From Leclercia sp. AS011 (lineage in GTDB: Bacteria; Pseudomonadota; Gammaproteobacteria; Enterobacterales; Enterobacteriaceae): a DNA stretch of 64,000 nucleotides. This document shows positions 42,692 through 51,765 of this stretch, piece after piece (positions within the stretch are counted from its first letter, which is position 1; each line of letters opens with the position of its first letter). The translations under genes and the position numbers were made by a program. Below the pieces are notes generated by a model that had not been told where the DNA came from, made no database searches, and saw only the letters and a program-made list of their open reading frames with translations. Where the stretch lies: NCBI RefSeq assembly GCF_037152535.1, contig NZ_JBBCMA010000001.1:1240001-1304000 (forward strand). Direction: 5' to 3'.

Positions 42692-43428
42692 TCTTTGGCC
42701 TCAAGAATGCTCACCGGCATCGAAAAGACGTAGCCTTCGCTGCGCACTGTTTTTATATACAGGGGTGTGCGTGCATCCTCATTCAGACGCTGGCGCACCC
42801 GGCTGACCAGCAGATCGATGGAACGCTCGAACAGCTCAGCATCCCGGCCCTGAGTCAGGTTTAGCAGCTGATCGCGGGTTAACACCCGCTGGGGATGATC
42901 GACAAACACCCGCAGCAGACGGTACTCCGCCCCGCTCAGCGCCACGATGGTGCCGGTGGCATCCAGCAGATGACGGGCGCTGGTGTCCAGTTGCCACTCG
43001 CCAAAGGCGATGATCCGCCCGGCTTCGGTCACCTGCAGATTGGGCGGCAGCGTGCGAAAGCGGCGCAGTATGGCTTTGATCCGCGCCAGCAGCTCACGCG
43101 CCACAAAGGGTTTGACCACATAATCGTCGGCCCCCATCTCAAGACCGAGGATGCGATCCATGTCGTCATGGCGCGCGGTCAACATTAAAATCGGCAGATC
43201 TTTATGTTGGCCGCTGCGCAGCTGGCGGCACAGGGTCAGTCCGTCATCACCGGGCATCATGATATCCAGTACCACCAGGTCGACTGCCTGTTTATCAAGC
43301 ACGGCGCGCATCTCTTTGCCGTTAGCGGCACCGGTGGCGCGATAGCCCGATTTCAGCAGATAATCGACGACCAGCTCGCGAATATCCCGGTCGTCATCGA
43401 CGACAAGAATGTGATCGGTTGTCTCCAC
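42688..43428 (-). CDS. Response regulator, OmpR family
   Basis: 246 residues: receiver domain (acidic pocket DDDRD, phospho-Asp in LVVLDIMMPG at about residue 57, Lys in DDYVVKPF), then a winged-helix DNA-binding domain (GAEYRLLRVFVDHPQRVLTR; RSIDLLVSRVRQRL; IKTVRSEGYVF). Its partner kinase overlaps by four bases. A secreted hydrolase gene lies 47 bp upstream on the same strand and could be part of the transcript or a target. Confidence 0.93.
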   Translation of the reverse strand: METTDHILVVDDDRDIRELVVDYLLKSGYRATGAANGKEMRAVLDKQAVDLVVLDIMMPGDDGLTLCRQLRSGQHKDLPILMLTARHDDMDRILGLEMGADDYVVKPFVARELLARIKAILRRFRTLPPNLQVTEAGRIIAFGEWQLDTSARHLLDATGTIVALSGAEYRLLRVFVDHPQRVLTRDQLLNLTQGRDAELFERSIDLLVSRVRQRLNEDARTPLYIKTVRSEGYVFSMPVSILEAKE

Positions 43429-43475
43429 CCTAAGCTCCTGTTAATCAGCGATTCGCCAAAAATAGCATAGATTGC

Positions 43476-44471
43476 TTATAACTTATCCGCATCCACCACC
43501 GCCTTGACGAAATCCTGCGGATCTTCCTGCGCCGGATTGTGGCCAATATTGCCGGTAAAGGTGCGATGCTGATATTTGCCGATGAATTTCGCGGCATACA
43601 CCTCAGGCAACGGGTGCGGCGCGCCGTTATTGTCGCCTTCGATGGTGATGGTCGGGACGCTGATGGTTGGGGCGGTCGCCAGTTTTTGCTCATAGCTGTC
43701 GAAGCGACGTTCCCCTTTTTCCAGCCCCAGACGCCAGCGGTAGTTACTGATGGTGACCGCCACGTGATCCGGGTTGTCCAGCGCTTTGGCACTGACGTTG
43801 AAGGTGGCGTCGCTGAACTTCCAGCCAGGGGACGCGAGGGTCCAGATCAGTTTGGCAAAATCATGGGTGTTAGCGGCATACCCCTTCTCACCGCGCTCGG
43901 TGGCAAAGTAGAACTGATACCACCACTGCAACTCGGCCTGCGGCGGGAGCGGTTTTTCCCCGGCCTTCTGATTACCAATCAGATACCCGCTCACCGAAAC
44001 CAGCGACTTCACGCGCTCCGGCCACAGCGCTGCCACGATATCCGCCGTTCTGGCCCCCCAGTCGTAACCGGCGAAGACCGCACGTTTGATTTTCAGGGCA
44101 TCCATCAGGTTAATGACGTCTTTCGCCATGGCGGCAGGCTGGCCGTTGCGCGGCGTAGCGGGCGACAGAAAATGGGTCGTCCCGAACCCGCGGTTGTACG
44201 GCACAATCACCCGGTAGCCTTTGGCCGCCAGCGCCGGGGCAACCTGAGCGTAACTTTGAATGTCGTATGGCCAGCCGTGCAGCAGGATCACCGGTTCGCC
44301 ATTTTTCGGCCCGATATCGACATAGCCAACGTTGAGATCGCCGGCGTCAATCTGCCGGATCTGTTTAAAGCCGGCGGCATAGTCGGTGCCCGCCGCTTCG
44401 GCCTGACAGGCAGAAACGGTGGCTAAAGAGAGGGTCAGGGCCAGGGTTAAGTAAGCCAGTTTGTTCATCAT
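43476..44471 (-). CDS. Secreted alpha/beta hydrolase, epoxide hydrolase/dehalogenase-like
   Basis: 331 residues with a signal peptide (cleaved around AEA, residue 27). The fold is clear from PVILLHGWPYDIQSY; the nucleophile elbow is GYDWGARTADI, so the nucleophile is Asp, as in epoxide hydrolases and haloalkane dehalogenases, with the charge-relay His in GNIGHNPAQED. The export signal is unusual for the family but is known in the periplasmic Cif-like group. GGAGAT precedes the ATG. It lies directly upstream of a two-component system. Confidence 0.85.
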   Translation of the reverse strand: MMNKLAYLTLALTLSLATVSACQAEAAGTDYAAGFKQIRQIDAGDLNVGYVDIGPKNGEPVILLHGWPYDIQSYAQVAPALAAKGYRVIVPYNRGFGTTHFLSPATPRNGQPAAMAKDVINLMDALKIKRAVFAGYDWGARTADIVAALWPERVKSLVSVSGYLIGNQKAGEKPLPPQAELQWWYQFYFATERGEKGYAANTHDFAKLIWTLASPGWKFSDATFNVSAKALDNPDHVAVTISNYRWRLGLEKGERRFDSYEQKLATAPTISVPTITIEGDNNGAPHPLPEVYAAKFIGKYQHRTFTGNIGHNPAQEDPQDFVKAVVDADKL

Positions 44472-44621
44472 GGTGGGATCTCCGGGTCAGTAGAATTTAC
44501 CCGGCTATCTCACCACTCTGATGTATGGCGAATATGTGCAAAATGGCCCGTTTTGCAAGCTGCTGTATCGCGAGCAGGCCCGGATACACTGTGATACAAA
44601 CTGAACGTAAAACGGCAGACC

Positions 44622-45548
44622 TCAGGTCAGCTGGTAATACTTGTCCGGCATTTTGCGCGCGGGGATCTCCGGCTCATCGTTCATCTGCAGCAAATCAATC
44701 TCCATCGCATTGCAGATGGCATCCAGCGGCAGGTCGTTATTCTCGGTGCCAAACGGCTCCTCCAGCTCTTCCGCCAGGGTATCCAGCGAGATAAAGGTGT
44801 AGGAGATCAGCACAGACACGAACGGCGTCATGTAGTGCAGGTCGCTGACCAGCGCAAACGGCAGCATGATGCAGAACAAGTAGACGGTACGGTGCAGGAT
44901 CAGGGTGTAGGCAAACGGCACCGGGGTGTTGGCGATACGTTCGCAGCCGGCCAGCACGGTCGACATATCATTCAGACGAATATTCAGGCTGTGGAACAGG
45001 ATATCCGACAGCTCGCCTCTCCGGCGTCTGACCGCCAGCCACTCCCCCATGATCAGCAGTATGCGGTTGGCAGGCGAACTGGAGTCCATCGCCACGCGCA
45101 GGTTCTCTTCGGAAAGATATTTCGCCAGCTGTTCTGCCTGCGGCTGTCGGCGCAGGGTCATGCGCAGACAGTGGGCAAAGGCAATCTGCAGGCGAACAAA
45201 CTCACCCAGCGCCGGGTCGTCCGGCAGGGTGTTTTTGACTTCACGGAACAACGAGCGCGAGGCAATCATCAGCTGGCCCCAGAGCAGGCGCGCTTCGACA
45301 TAGCGGGCGTAGCAGGCGTTGTTGCGGAACCCGAGGAAGATGGCGATGGCAACCCCAAGAATGCTGAACGGTGCCACCGTCAGCCGGATGCCCAGTGAGG
45401 TATACCAGGGCAACATCAGGATCACGACGATAGAGAGCAAAAAGTTTAGAAACAGGCGGGAAAAGATTTTGGTCAGCACGGAACCGTGCCAGACGAAAAT
45501 CAGACGCAACCAGTGCTGTTGAGGTCGAACAATCATAGTCAGCTTCAT
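44622..45548 (-). CDS. yneE: Bestrophin-family inner membrane protein YneE
   Basis: The 308-residue protein belongs to the bestrophin/YneE family of pentameric chloride or anion channels. Visible features are PFSILGVAIAIFLGFRNNAC, ARYVEARLLWGQLMIASRSL and the C-terminal LDTLAEELEEPFGTENNDLP, including the acidic cluster that binds Ca2+ in animal bestrophins. The start was taken at 45548, matching the family N-terminus (MKLTMIVRPQQHW). The position upstream of tam and downstream of uxaB is the same as in E. coli. Confidence 0.92.
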   Translation of the reverse strand: MKLTMIVRPQQHWLRLIFVWHGSVLTKIFSRLFLNFLLSIVVILMLPWYTSLGIRLTVAPFSILGVAIAIFLGFRNNACYARYVEARLLWGQLMIASRSLFREVKNTLPDDPALGEFVRLQIAFAHCLRMTLRRQPQAEQLAKYLSEENLRVAMDSSSPANRILLIMGEWLAVRRRRGELSDILFHSLNIRLNDMSTVLAGCERIANTPVPFAYTLILHRTVYLFCIMLPFALVSDLHYMTPFVSVLISYTFISLDTLAEELEEPFGTENNDLPLDAICNAMEIDLLQMNDEPEIPARKMPDKYYQLT

Positions 45549-45682
45549 CGGGAAAAAAGAGCGGTGACTATTAAACGTGATCGTCGTCACGGTTGCAAGT
45601 ATGTTAAAAAATGATGATGTTTTTGCGAGGCTTAGGGCAAACCGCACGGGGGCAAGGTGTGTTATTACAGGAAAGCGTTAAA

Positions 45683-45696
45683 GTATGTTGTAACTA
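45683..45696 (-). repeat. Intergenic motif copy 3 (TAGTTACAACATAC)
   Basis: In reverse orientation this 14-mer is identical to bases 1-14 of the motif at 8305-8322. It lies between uxaB and yneE. Confidence 0.45.
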
Positions 45697-45748
45697 AGGA
45701 AGGTAAAAAGGAGTTAACAAGAGTGCCCTGTTTTTCCCCTTACCCTAA

Positions 45749-45770
45749 CCCTCTCCCAAAAGGGAGAGGG
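45749..45770. repeat. CCCTCTCCC/GGGAGAGGG palindromic repeat
   Basis: Nine-base perfect arms around AAAA, preceded by TACCCTAA. This is a widespread intergenic palindrome in enterobacteria. It lies 15 bases past the uxaB stop and may end or stabilise that transcript, although no T tract follows. Confidence 0.75.
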
Positions 45771-45784
45771 AAAAGTTCAACGGA

Positions 45785-47236
45785 TCAGCAGAGCGGCTTA
45801 ACCGCTTCGCGCATCCCTTTGTGCAGAATCGCATCCAGATCCTGGGCAACCTGCTCTACCAGGCCATTGACCTGAGTCAGATCCTGCTCCCAGTGGTCGC
45901 TGACGCTCAGCACCGCGCTCACCAGCTCGCGGGTGGTGATCTGCTGGTCATTATGCTGGGTCCACAGCTGCTGGAAGCGGGTGATCCAGTGCGCATCGTC
46001 CTGCACCGGGTAGCTTTCGCCGTTACGCTCCGCGCGGTAGAAGGCAATCAGCGCCGCCAGGGCAAACGTCAGACGCGCCGGGAGTTTGCCGCTGGCCTGC
46101 TGCCCTGCCAGAAGCTGCGGCAGAATGCGGGTGCGGTACTTGGTCATGCCGTTGAGGGCAATCGACAGCAGCTGATGTTTGATGTACGGGTTGCGGAAAC
46201 GGCCCGTGACCGCGCTGGCAAACGAGGCCAGCTCATCACGCGGCAGATCCAGCACCGGGATAATCTCTTCATGGATAGCTTTTTCCACAAAGGCGCAAAT
46301 CTCGGTGTCGTTCATCGCCTCACCCACGGTATCCAGCCCGGCCTGGAAGGCCACAGGCACCAGGGCGGTGTGCGCCCCGTTGAGGATCGCCACTTTACGC
46401 TCTTTGTACGGCTTGATGTCATCAACAATCAGCACGTTCAGCGCCAGCTTGTCGAGACGCAGCTCCTGCGTCAGGGATTTCGGCCCCTGGATCACAAACA
46501 GATAGAAGTGTTCGGCGGTATCAAGGAAAGCATCGTGATAGCCAAGAGAGGCTTCAAGCTGGGCCACTTCATCACGCGGATAGCCGGTGACGATACGGTC
46601 AACCAGCGTTGAGCAGAAGCTGTTGGCGTCGTTCAGCCACTGGGTAAAGGCCGCCGGCAGCGCCCACTCCTGAGCATAGCGCAGCACCAGCTCGCGCAGC
46701 GCCTCGCCGTTATAGTCAATCAGCTCACAAGGGACAATCACCCAGCCTTTATCGGCAGCGCCGTTGAAATGGCTGAAGCGCTCGAACAGCAGACGCGTCA
46801 GTTTCGCCGGATAGCTCACCGCAGGGGCATCCTCGAATTTATCCCCGGCGTGATAGCTGATCCCCGCCTCCGTGGTGTTGGAGAAGACAAAACGCATCGC
46901 CGGGTTGTGGGCCAGCTTGAGGAATTCATCGTACTGGTCGTAAACGCTGATTTCGCGGTTAACCGAGCGGATCAGGCGAGCGTCGCTGACCGCTTCGCCC
47001 TGCTCGTTCAGGCCACGAATAATGGTGGTGTAGAGGCCGTCCTGGGTGCTCAGGGAAGGCGGGAAATCGCTTTTGATCGGGCGGACAATCGCAATACCGG
47101 CATTGAGGTCGGTATGTTCATTGAGCAGGTCGATCTGCCAGTCAATAAACGCGCGCAGGAAGTTGCCCTCACCAAACTGGATGATACGTTCAGGATAGAG
47201 CGCTCCGGGGAAATCACGACGGTTCAGTGTGTTCAC
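45785..47236 (-). CDS. uxaB: Tagaturonate reductase (altronate oxidoreductase)
   Basis: Starting at GTG 47236 the product has 483 residues, the E. coli UxaB length, and AAGGACC lies seven bases upstream; the ATG at 47263 adds nine residues absent from the family. Diagnostic segments are [37 protein letters not shown] and [20 protein letters not shown]. It reduces D-tagaturonate to D-altronate with NADH in galacturonate breakdown. It is a single gene here, as in E. coli, where ExuR controls it. A dyad GATAAG-N13-CTTATC (47271-47295) upstream is a possible but unproven operator. Confidence 0.95.
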   Translation of the reverse strand: MNTLNRRDFPGALYPERIIQFGEGNFLRAFIDWQIDLLNEHTDLNAGIAIVRPIKSDFPPSLSTQDGLYTTIIRGLNEQGEAVSDARLIRSVNREISVYDQYDEFLKLAHNPAMRFVFSNTTEAGISYHAGDKFEDAPAVSYPAKLTRLLFERFSHFNGAADKGWVIVPCELIDYNGEALRELVLRYAQEWALPAAFTQWLNDANSFCSTLVDRIVTGYPRDEVAQLEASLGYHDAFLDTAEHFYLFVIQGPKSLTQELRLDKLALNVLIVDDIKPYKERKVAILNGAHTALVPVAFQAGLDTVGEAMNDTEICAFVEKAIHEEIIPVLDLPRDELASFASAVTGRFRNPYIKHQLLSIALNGMTKYRTRILPQLLAGQQASGKLPARLTFALAALIAFYRAERNGESYPVQDDAHWITRFQQLWTQHNDQQITTRELVSAVLSVSDHWEQDLTQVNGLVEQVAQDLDAILHKGMREAVKPLC

Positions 47237-47354
47237 AATGGGGTCCTTGTAATGATTAGTCATACAGCCTGATAAGATTGGTACGATAACTTATCAAAAC
47301 TTAACGACCACGAACCCCTGTTTTGATCAAATACGCGGTGAATTGTGACAGGAT

Positions 47355-47882
47355 CTATAAGAATTTGTAGAACACTGAGGTGGCCGCCATCTCACCGTCA
47401 GGCATCAGGGCGTAGCGCGGGATCTCGCCCACTTTCTGCCAGCCCGCCCGCTGATAGAAGATCTCTGCCCCGCTGCCGGTGGTAGTGTCCAGCACCAGCA
47501 CCGTCTTACCCTGATCCCGGGCAACATTTTCCAGGGCCTGCATTAACCGTCCCGCATCGCCGCAGCGGCGCGCGTTCTGGTGAACCAGCAGTTTGGCGAC
47601 ATCCGCCCGGTGCGGCTGGTTGTCAGGCTGATCGGTGATCAGCTGCACGGTGCCGGTGAGCTGGCCCTCAGCATTGGTCGACACCAGCAGAGTCCGCTCC
47701 CCGCGCCCGACGCTCTCGGCCACACCGCGCCAGAACGCGCTGGCCTGCTCGAGGCTATAGGGCAGCATAAAGCTTACCGACGCGCCGCCGGTGACACAGC
47801 TGTGCAGAATGTCAGCTAACTGAGGAAGGTGCGCGAGGATGTCGTCGCGCGAAAAAATATGAATAGCAGGTGATGTCATCAT
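47355..47882 (-). CDS. GNAT N-acetyltransferase
   Basis: 175 residues from ATG 47882 (AAGGAGAATA upstream; 47879 also possible). The GNAT domain has the substrate strand VAKLLVHQNARRCGDAGRLM carrying motif A in degenerate form, and the C-terminal LDTTTGSGAEIFYQRAGWQK. It resembles the acetyltransferases of antibiotic-like or amine substrates. It sits between uxaB and a run of GGDEF genes, all on the minus strand, but with its own ribosome site and gaps of 80-120 bp. The substrate is unknown. Confidence 0.85.
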   Translation of the reverse strand: MMTSPAIHIFSRDDILAHLPQLADILHSCVTGGASVSFMLPYSLEQASAFWRGVAESVGRGERTLLVSTNAEGQLTGTVQLITDQPDNQPHRADVAKLLVHQNARRCGDAGRLMQALENVARDQGKTVLVLDTTTGSGAEIFYQRAGWQKVGEIPRYALMPDGEMAATSVFYKFL

Positions 47883-47963
47883 TATTCTCCTTTTAATCAA
47901 CGGCAACACCATGCGCTTTACATTTTTGTAACACAAGAGAGACTGTCAGAGGATTTTCTTATC

Positions 47964-48929
47964 TCAGCAGCCGGTACCGCGCTGCTGTTTCATGGAGTAC
48001 ATCATCCGGTCGGCGGTTTTCAGCCAGCTCTCCAGATCGTCGCGATCGTGGTTAAACTCGATGACGCCCCAGGAGAAAGAGAGCGCCCAGGGATATTCAG
48101 CATGCTCATTCCACACCGCGGCCTGTTCGGTAAGATACTGCATGGCAATCCATGCGCCCTTCTCGTCGCTGTTGGCAAACAGGATCGCGAACTCGTCCCC
48201 GCCGTAGCGCGCCAGCACGTCGGCTTCGCGGAAGGTGGAACTCAGCAGCCCGGCCATCGCCTTCAGGGCGTTATCGCCATCGGCGCGACCGTAGCGGGCG
48301 TTGATCTGTTTAAAGCGATCCAGATCCAGCCAGGCGAGAGTCAGTGGCTCTGCCCGACGGCGCGCGGCACCAATGACGTAGGTGGCAAGATGGTGAAAAC
48401 CGCGGCGGTTATACAGTCCGGTCAGATTGTCGATGATAGTGGCGCAGGTCGCGGCGAACTCCACCTCTACCAGCGCCGCCAGATCGGCCAGCGCCGCAAC
48501 GTCGGCCGCGGAAAACTGCCGCGGCTGATGGTCGATAATGCACAGGGATCCCACCGTGGCCCCATTGGGCAGATGCAGCGGATAACCGGCATAAAACCGC
48601 ACCGGAACGTCGTCGGTGGCCAGTGGATTATCGGCAAAACGGACATCGTCTAAGGTGTCGGGCACCACCAGCGGCGAATTATTGAATACGGTATGGCCGC
48701 AAAAAGAGAGGTTGCGCGGCAGATTGGTGGCATCAGCACCCTCCGCGGATTTAACCACCACCACGTGCTCGTCAACCAGGTTGATCATCGCCACCGGTAC
48801 CGCAAACAGGCGTTTTGCCAGGCGGGTCAACCGGTCGTAGGTCGGATTATTTTCAGTCTCAAGCAGCCCGGATTCGCGCAAGGCGCCAAGACGCGCCACT
48901 TCATTCTGGGGTAAAAAGGGGGATTTCAT
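47964..48929 (-). CDS. GAF-GGDEF diguanylate cyclase
   Basis: 321 residues from ATG 48929, no membrane segment. Residues about 15-150 are a GAF sensor domain (PVAMINLVDEHVVVVKSAEG, SFCGHTVFNNSPLVVPD, GSLCIIDHQPRQF). The C-terminal GGDEF domain has LAWLDLDRFKQIN and the active-site RYGGDEFAILF, all residues for making c-di-GMP from GTP present; no RxxD inhibitory site was evident. It is the first of three adjacent GGDEF genes on the minus strand and the only soluble one. Confidence 0.9.
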   Translation of the reverse strand: MKSPFLPQNEVARLGALRESGLLETENNPTYDRLTRLAKRLFAVPVAMINLVDEHVVVVKSAEGADATNLPRNLSFCGHTVFNNSPLVVPDTLDDVRFADNPLATDDVPVRFYAGYPLHLPNGATVGSLCIIDHQPRQFSAADVAALADLAALVEVEFAATCATIIDNLTGLYNRRGFHHLATYVIGAARRRAEPLTLAWLDLDRFKQINARYGRADGDNALKAMAGLLSSTFREADVLARYGGDEFAILFANSDEKGAWIAMQYLTEQAAVWNEHAEYPWALSFSWGVIEFNHDRDDLESWLKTADRMMYSMKQQRGTGC

Positions 48930-48980
48930 ACAGACTCCGGACATCAGGCTTTTTAAAAGCTTAGCGCATTATGACGCCGG

Positions 48981-50036
48981 TCAATGGGCGAATATCCTAT
49001 TTTTACCTTCGCGCTTCGCCTGATAGAGGGCAATATCGGCTGCCTGCAGCCAGTCTGTGACATTTCCCATCTCCCGGGTGGCGATAGCAATGCCGATGCT
49101 CATCGTACACGGGACCGCCTCTTCCGCCACGCCGTCGATCACCGCGGCGGCATCCATAATCCGGCTGGCGACCACGTGCGCCTCCTCCAGGGTGGTATCA
49201 GGGAGCAGGATCACAAACTCGTCGCCGCCCAGCCGCGCCGGGGTATCGCTCTGCCGGGTGGCGACATGTAGTATCTGTGACACTGTCACCAAAAGCATAT
49301 CCCCCACCTTATGACCGAAGCGATCGTTCACCTCTTTGAAGTTGTCGATATCGATAAACATCAATGCCGATTCGCGGCAGGTCTGCCGCAGTTTATGCAG
49401 CTCATTGTCGATTCGCTTCTCCAGCAGACGGCGGTTGGCAATGTCGAGGAGCGGATCCATCATCGCAATGCGTTCCAGCTCGCGGGACTTAAAGCGCAGC
49501 CGCATGGCGATGCTGTTGGTGAGCAAACTCAGCGCCACGGTATAGATGCCGATCAGCGGCAGCGTGGCGTACATCGTGCGCTGGGACACCCAGGGGATAA
49601 GCGCCATCCCCTGCGTCAGCCAGCTGGCCATAAAGACCACCAGCATCACCGCACCGGCTTTTTTCATCAGCGGGAATCCGCCCGCTGCCAGCCGGTCAGC
49701 CATTAAGATGCTGGCAATGGCGAGAGACGGCAGCGGGTTCGCCGCCATCATGGCGATCCAGAACCCGCCTGCCCCGGCGTCCAGTATCAGGTTTTGGTGT
49801 TCCGTACTCAGCGGCGTGGTGGAGCGACGGGCGCGCCAGAAGGCCAGCGTCGGCCAGATAAAGGCGTTGATCCCCAGCAGACCCATTAGCCAGGGTGAAC
49901 GTTGATGCTCCACCAGGACGGAAAGAATGGGGAAAAAGCAGAGAAATGTTCCAAGCACTCGCATCAGAAACATGCGTTTGATAAACCGACTGCCAGGCAC
50001 GCGAGGGGGTTTACTGAGTCTGTCAGTTCCGTTCAT
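48981..50036 (-). CDS. Membrane GGDEF diguanylate cyclase
   Basis: 351 residues. Five to six transmembrane helices occupy the first ~180 residues (MFLMRVLGTFLCFFPILSVL at the start), a MASE-type membrane sensor. The GGDEF domain (about 195-350) has the RLLEKRIDNELHKLR helix, FIDIDNFKEVNDRFGHKVGD and RLGGDEFVILLPD, so catalytic residues are complete. A GTG one codon upstream is an alternative start. It should make c-di-GMP in response to a membrane signal. The gap to the next GGDEF gene is about 120 bp. Confidence 0.9.
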   Translation of the reverse strand: MNGTDRLSKPPRVPGSRFIKRMFLMRVLGTFLCFFPILSVLVEHQRSPWLMGLLGINAFIWPTLAFWRARRSTTPLSTEHQNLILDAGAGGFWIAMMAANPLPSLAIASILMADRLAAGGFPLMKKAGAVMLVVFMASWLTQGMALIPWVSQRTMYATLPLIGIYTVALSLLTNSIAMRLRFKSRELERIAMMDPLLDIANRRLLEKRIDNELHKLRQTCRESALMFIDIDNFKEVNDRFGHKVGDMLLVTVSQILHVATRQSDTPARLGGDEFVILLPDTTLEEAHVVASRIMDAAAVIDGVAEEAVPCTMSIGIAIATREMGNVTDWLQAADIALYQAKREGKNRIFAH

Positions 50037-50154
50037 CACACGAATTTTCCGAAATAATCACCCTATTATATTATTGACGGATAAAATTCGTATCAAGGCA
50101 TTTATCAGTTTTGTGAATATATGGCAGGGCCCGCCCCACCGGGCAGGCAAACGA

Positions 50155-51606
50155 TTATACCTGCTCAGATGGCGCTGCATTTTGTACGGCAGTCGTTATC
50201 TCTGTCATTCGCGCGCTGGTGCGATTTCGGCCTGCTTTTTTCGAACGATACAGATAATCATCCGCTTCGCTCATCAGACGATTGAAAATTTCCGTTCGCT
50301 TCCAGGGATCCGATTTTCCGTTGCCCAGCCCGATACTGACGGTCAAAAACAGTACCTGCCCGCGCCAGTTGAACGGATGTTGTTCAATAGTGGTACGGAT
50401 ACGTTCCGCCAGGCCGTACCCCTGCTGCGCCGACACGGTATTGACCACCACCGCAAACTCCTCGCCCCCCATCCGCGCCACCAGTCCCTCGTTCCCTACC
50501 GTCTCCTGCACTTTACGCGCAAAGGCCGCGAGCACGGTATCGCCACACTCGTGACCGAAGTTGTCATTGATGCTTTTGAAATAGTCGATATCCAGCAGCA
50601 TCACGGTCAGCAGCGGGCTTTTACGTGTGCCCTCATCGCGCTTCAGGGCCTCGTACAGCCCGGACCGGGAGTACACCTGGGTCAGGAAATCATAATCGGC
50701 GCGCAGGGAGACCTGGCGGATCAGCGAGTTGATCGCCGCCATGCTGACCGAGACCATCACCGGGCAGACAGCCATAGTGGCGATCCCCAGCCGGGCAGAG
50801 AACATCATCGGCGTGGTGATCGGCGTGGTCGCCAGAATGGTAATGATGGAGTTGCCGACCAGGGTGATCTCCACCGCCCCGGTGACAAAGGTCAACAGGC
50901 AGGTCGCTGGTAGTGAATAGCGCACCGCGCACCAGATCAAGGCTGGCATTGGAAACGCCAGCGCACCGGCCCCGCCAATTGCCACCGAGGCCGCCACCGA
51001 GATAATCAGTAACACCACCGGCATCAGATGGCTGGCCCGCAGGGTCCGCTTAAAGGTGGGCCAGGTGATGGTCAGCATGCAGGGAACAATCAGTACCCCG
51101 GTGGAAAACTGTTCGCTAAACCAGTCGGCGACCAGCGGCCAGAAGGCGCGATTATCCACCCCGCCCGACACCATCGCCCCGAGCAGCGCGCAGAGCAGCG
51201 CGGCCACCAGACAATAGTTAAACAACCGCAGGGCATTTACCGGATCCGGGGTGCGGTTTTTCAGCCGCCTGTCGCGCTGGACCAGCAGGGCAACCATGAC
51301 GATAAACACCATATTCGAGAGGTTGATGCCCAGCGAGGTGATGCCCCAGTTGGTGGTGAGGGCGTCATAGACCAACATGGCGAAATACGATAGCGCATAA
51401 TAGTGCGGCCGGTTCAGGTAAGCGTAACGGGCAAATACCCCTGCCATGACGCCGTTTAGCGGCCAGAACATCGACAGTGATTCCACCAGACGCAGCTGCG
51501 CGCCAATAAAATAGAACAGCGTGGTCAGGACAAATATTCCCACCGCATTACGCAGGGGGCTTTCCGGCTGAAAAAGCGCGAATGTTCTGCTGGAGTCAGA
51601 AGACAT
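50155..51606 (-). CDS. MASE1-GGDEF diguanylate cyclase (DgcF/YneF position)
   Basis: 483 residues. The N-terminal ~300 residues are an eight-helix MASE1 sensor (FYFIGAQLRLVESLSMFWPL, then NGVMAGVFARYAYL). The C-terminal GGDEF domain carries VMLLDIDYFKSINDNFGHEC and the active variant GGEEFAVVV, so it should be catalytic. It lies beside glsB, where E. coli has yneF (dgcF), and may be its orthologue or a replacement. The upstream 159 bp contain a striking composite palindrome (51629-51671). Confidence 0.9.
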   Translation of the reverse strand: MSSDSSRTFALFQPESPLRNAVGIFVLTTLFYFIGAQLRLVESLSMFWPLNGVMAGVFARYAYLNRPHYYALSYFAMLVYDALTTNWGITSLGINLSNMVFIVMVALLVQRDRRLKNRTPDPVNALRLFNYCLVAALLCALLGAMVSGGVDNRAFWPLVADWFSEQFSTGVLIVPCMLTITWPTFKRTLRASHLMPVVLLIISVAASVAIGGAGALAFPMPALIWCAVRYSLPATCLLTFVTGAVEITLVGNSIITILATTPITTPMMFSARLGIATMAVCPVMVSVSMAAINSLIRQVSLRADYDFLTQVYSRSGLYEALKRDEGTRKSPLLTVMLLDIDYFKSINDNFGHECGDTVLAAFARKVQETVGNEGLVARMGGEEFAVVVNTVSAQQGYGLAERIRTTIEQHPFNWRGQVLFLTVSIGLGNGKSDPWKRTEIFNRLMSEADDYLYRSKKAGRNRTSARMTEITTAVQNAAPSEQV

Positions 51607-51628
51607 GCAATATCAATCCATAGGGTTG

Positions 51629-51671
51629 CTTTTAACAATGATTTATCACCCGCGCGGGTGAATGTTAAAAG
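51629..51671. promoter_or_regulatory. Composite palindrome between glsB and the MASE1-GGDEF gene
   Basis: Outer arms CTTTTAAC (51629-51636) and GTTAAAAG (51664-51671) enclose a perfect 16-bp palindrome TCACCCGCGCGGGTGA (51646-51661). It lies 23-65 bases upstream of the cyclase start. It could be a regulator site or a folded 5' leader; no T tract follows, so it is not a standard terminator. Confidence 0.6.
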
Positions 51672-51723
51672 TTTGGGACTCATGTATATCACATCAGGGG
51701 GGGTACAATCACCACTCCGTTAA

Positions 51724-51752
51724 GGGGGCTTAACTGTCAGTCGTCAGCCCCC
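51724..51752 (-). terminator. Possible terminator of glsB
   Basis: On the minus strand GGGGGCT (51746-51752) pairs with AGCCCCC (51724-51730), starting 13 bases past the glsB stop. Only two T follow the stem, so efficiency is doubtful. Confidence 0.45.
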
Positions 51753-51765
51753 GGGTCGGATCCGG

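Noticed and set aside
45657..45875. A 72-codon plus-strand frame across the CCCTCTCCC repeat
   Set aside because: It runs through a known type of intergenic palindrome and into uxaB antisense, with no ribosome site or family similarity.
47271..47295. ExuR/UxuR operator upstream of uxaB
   Set aside because: GATAAG-N13-CTTATC with an internal ATTGGTA half-site is suggestive only; the full palindromic consensus is not present.
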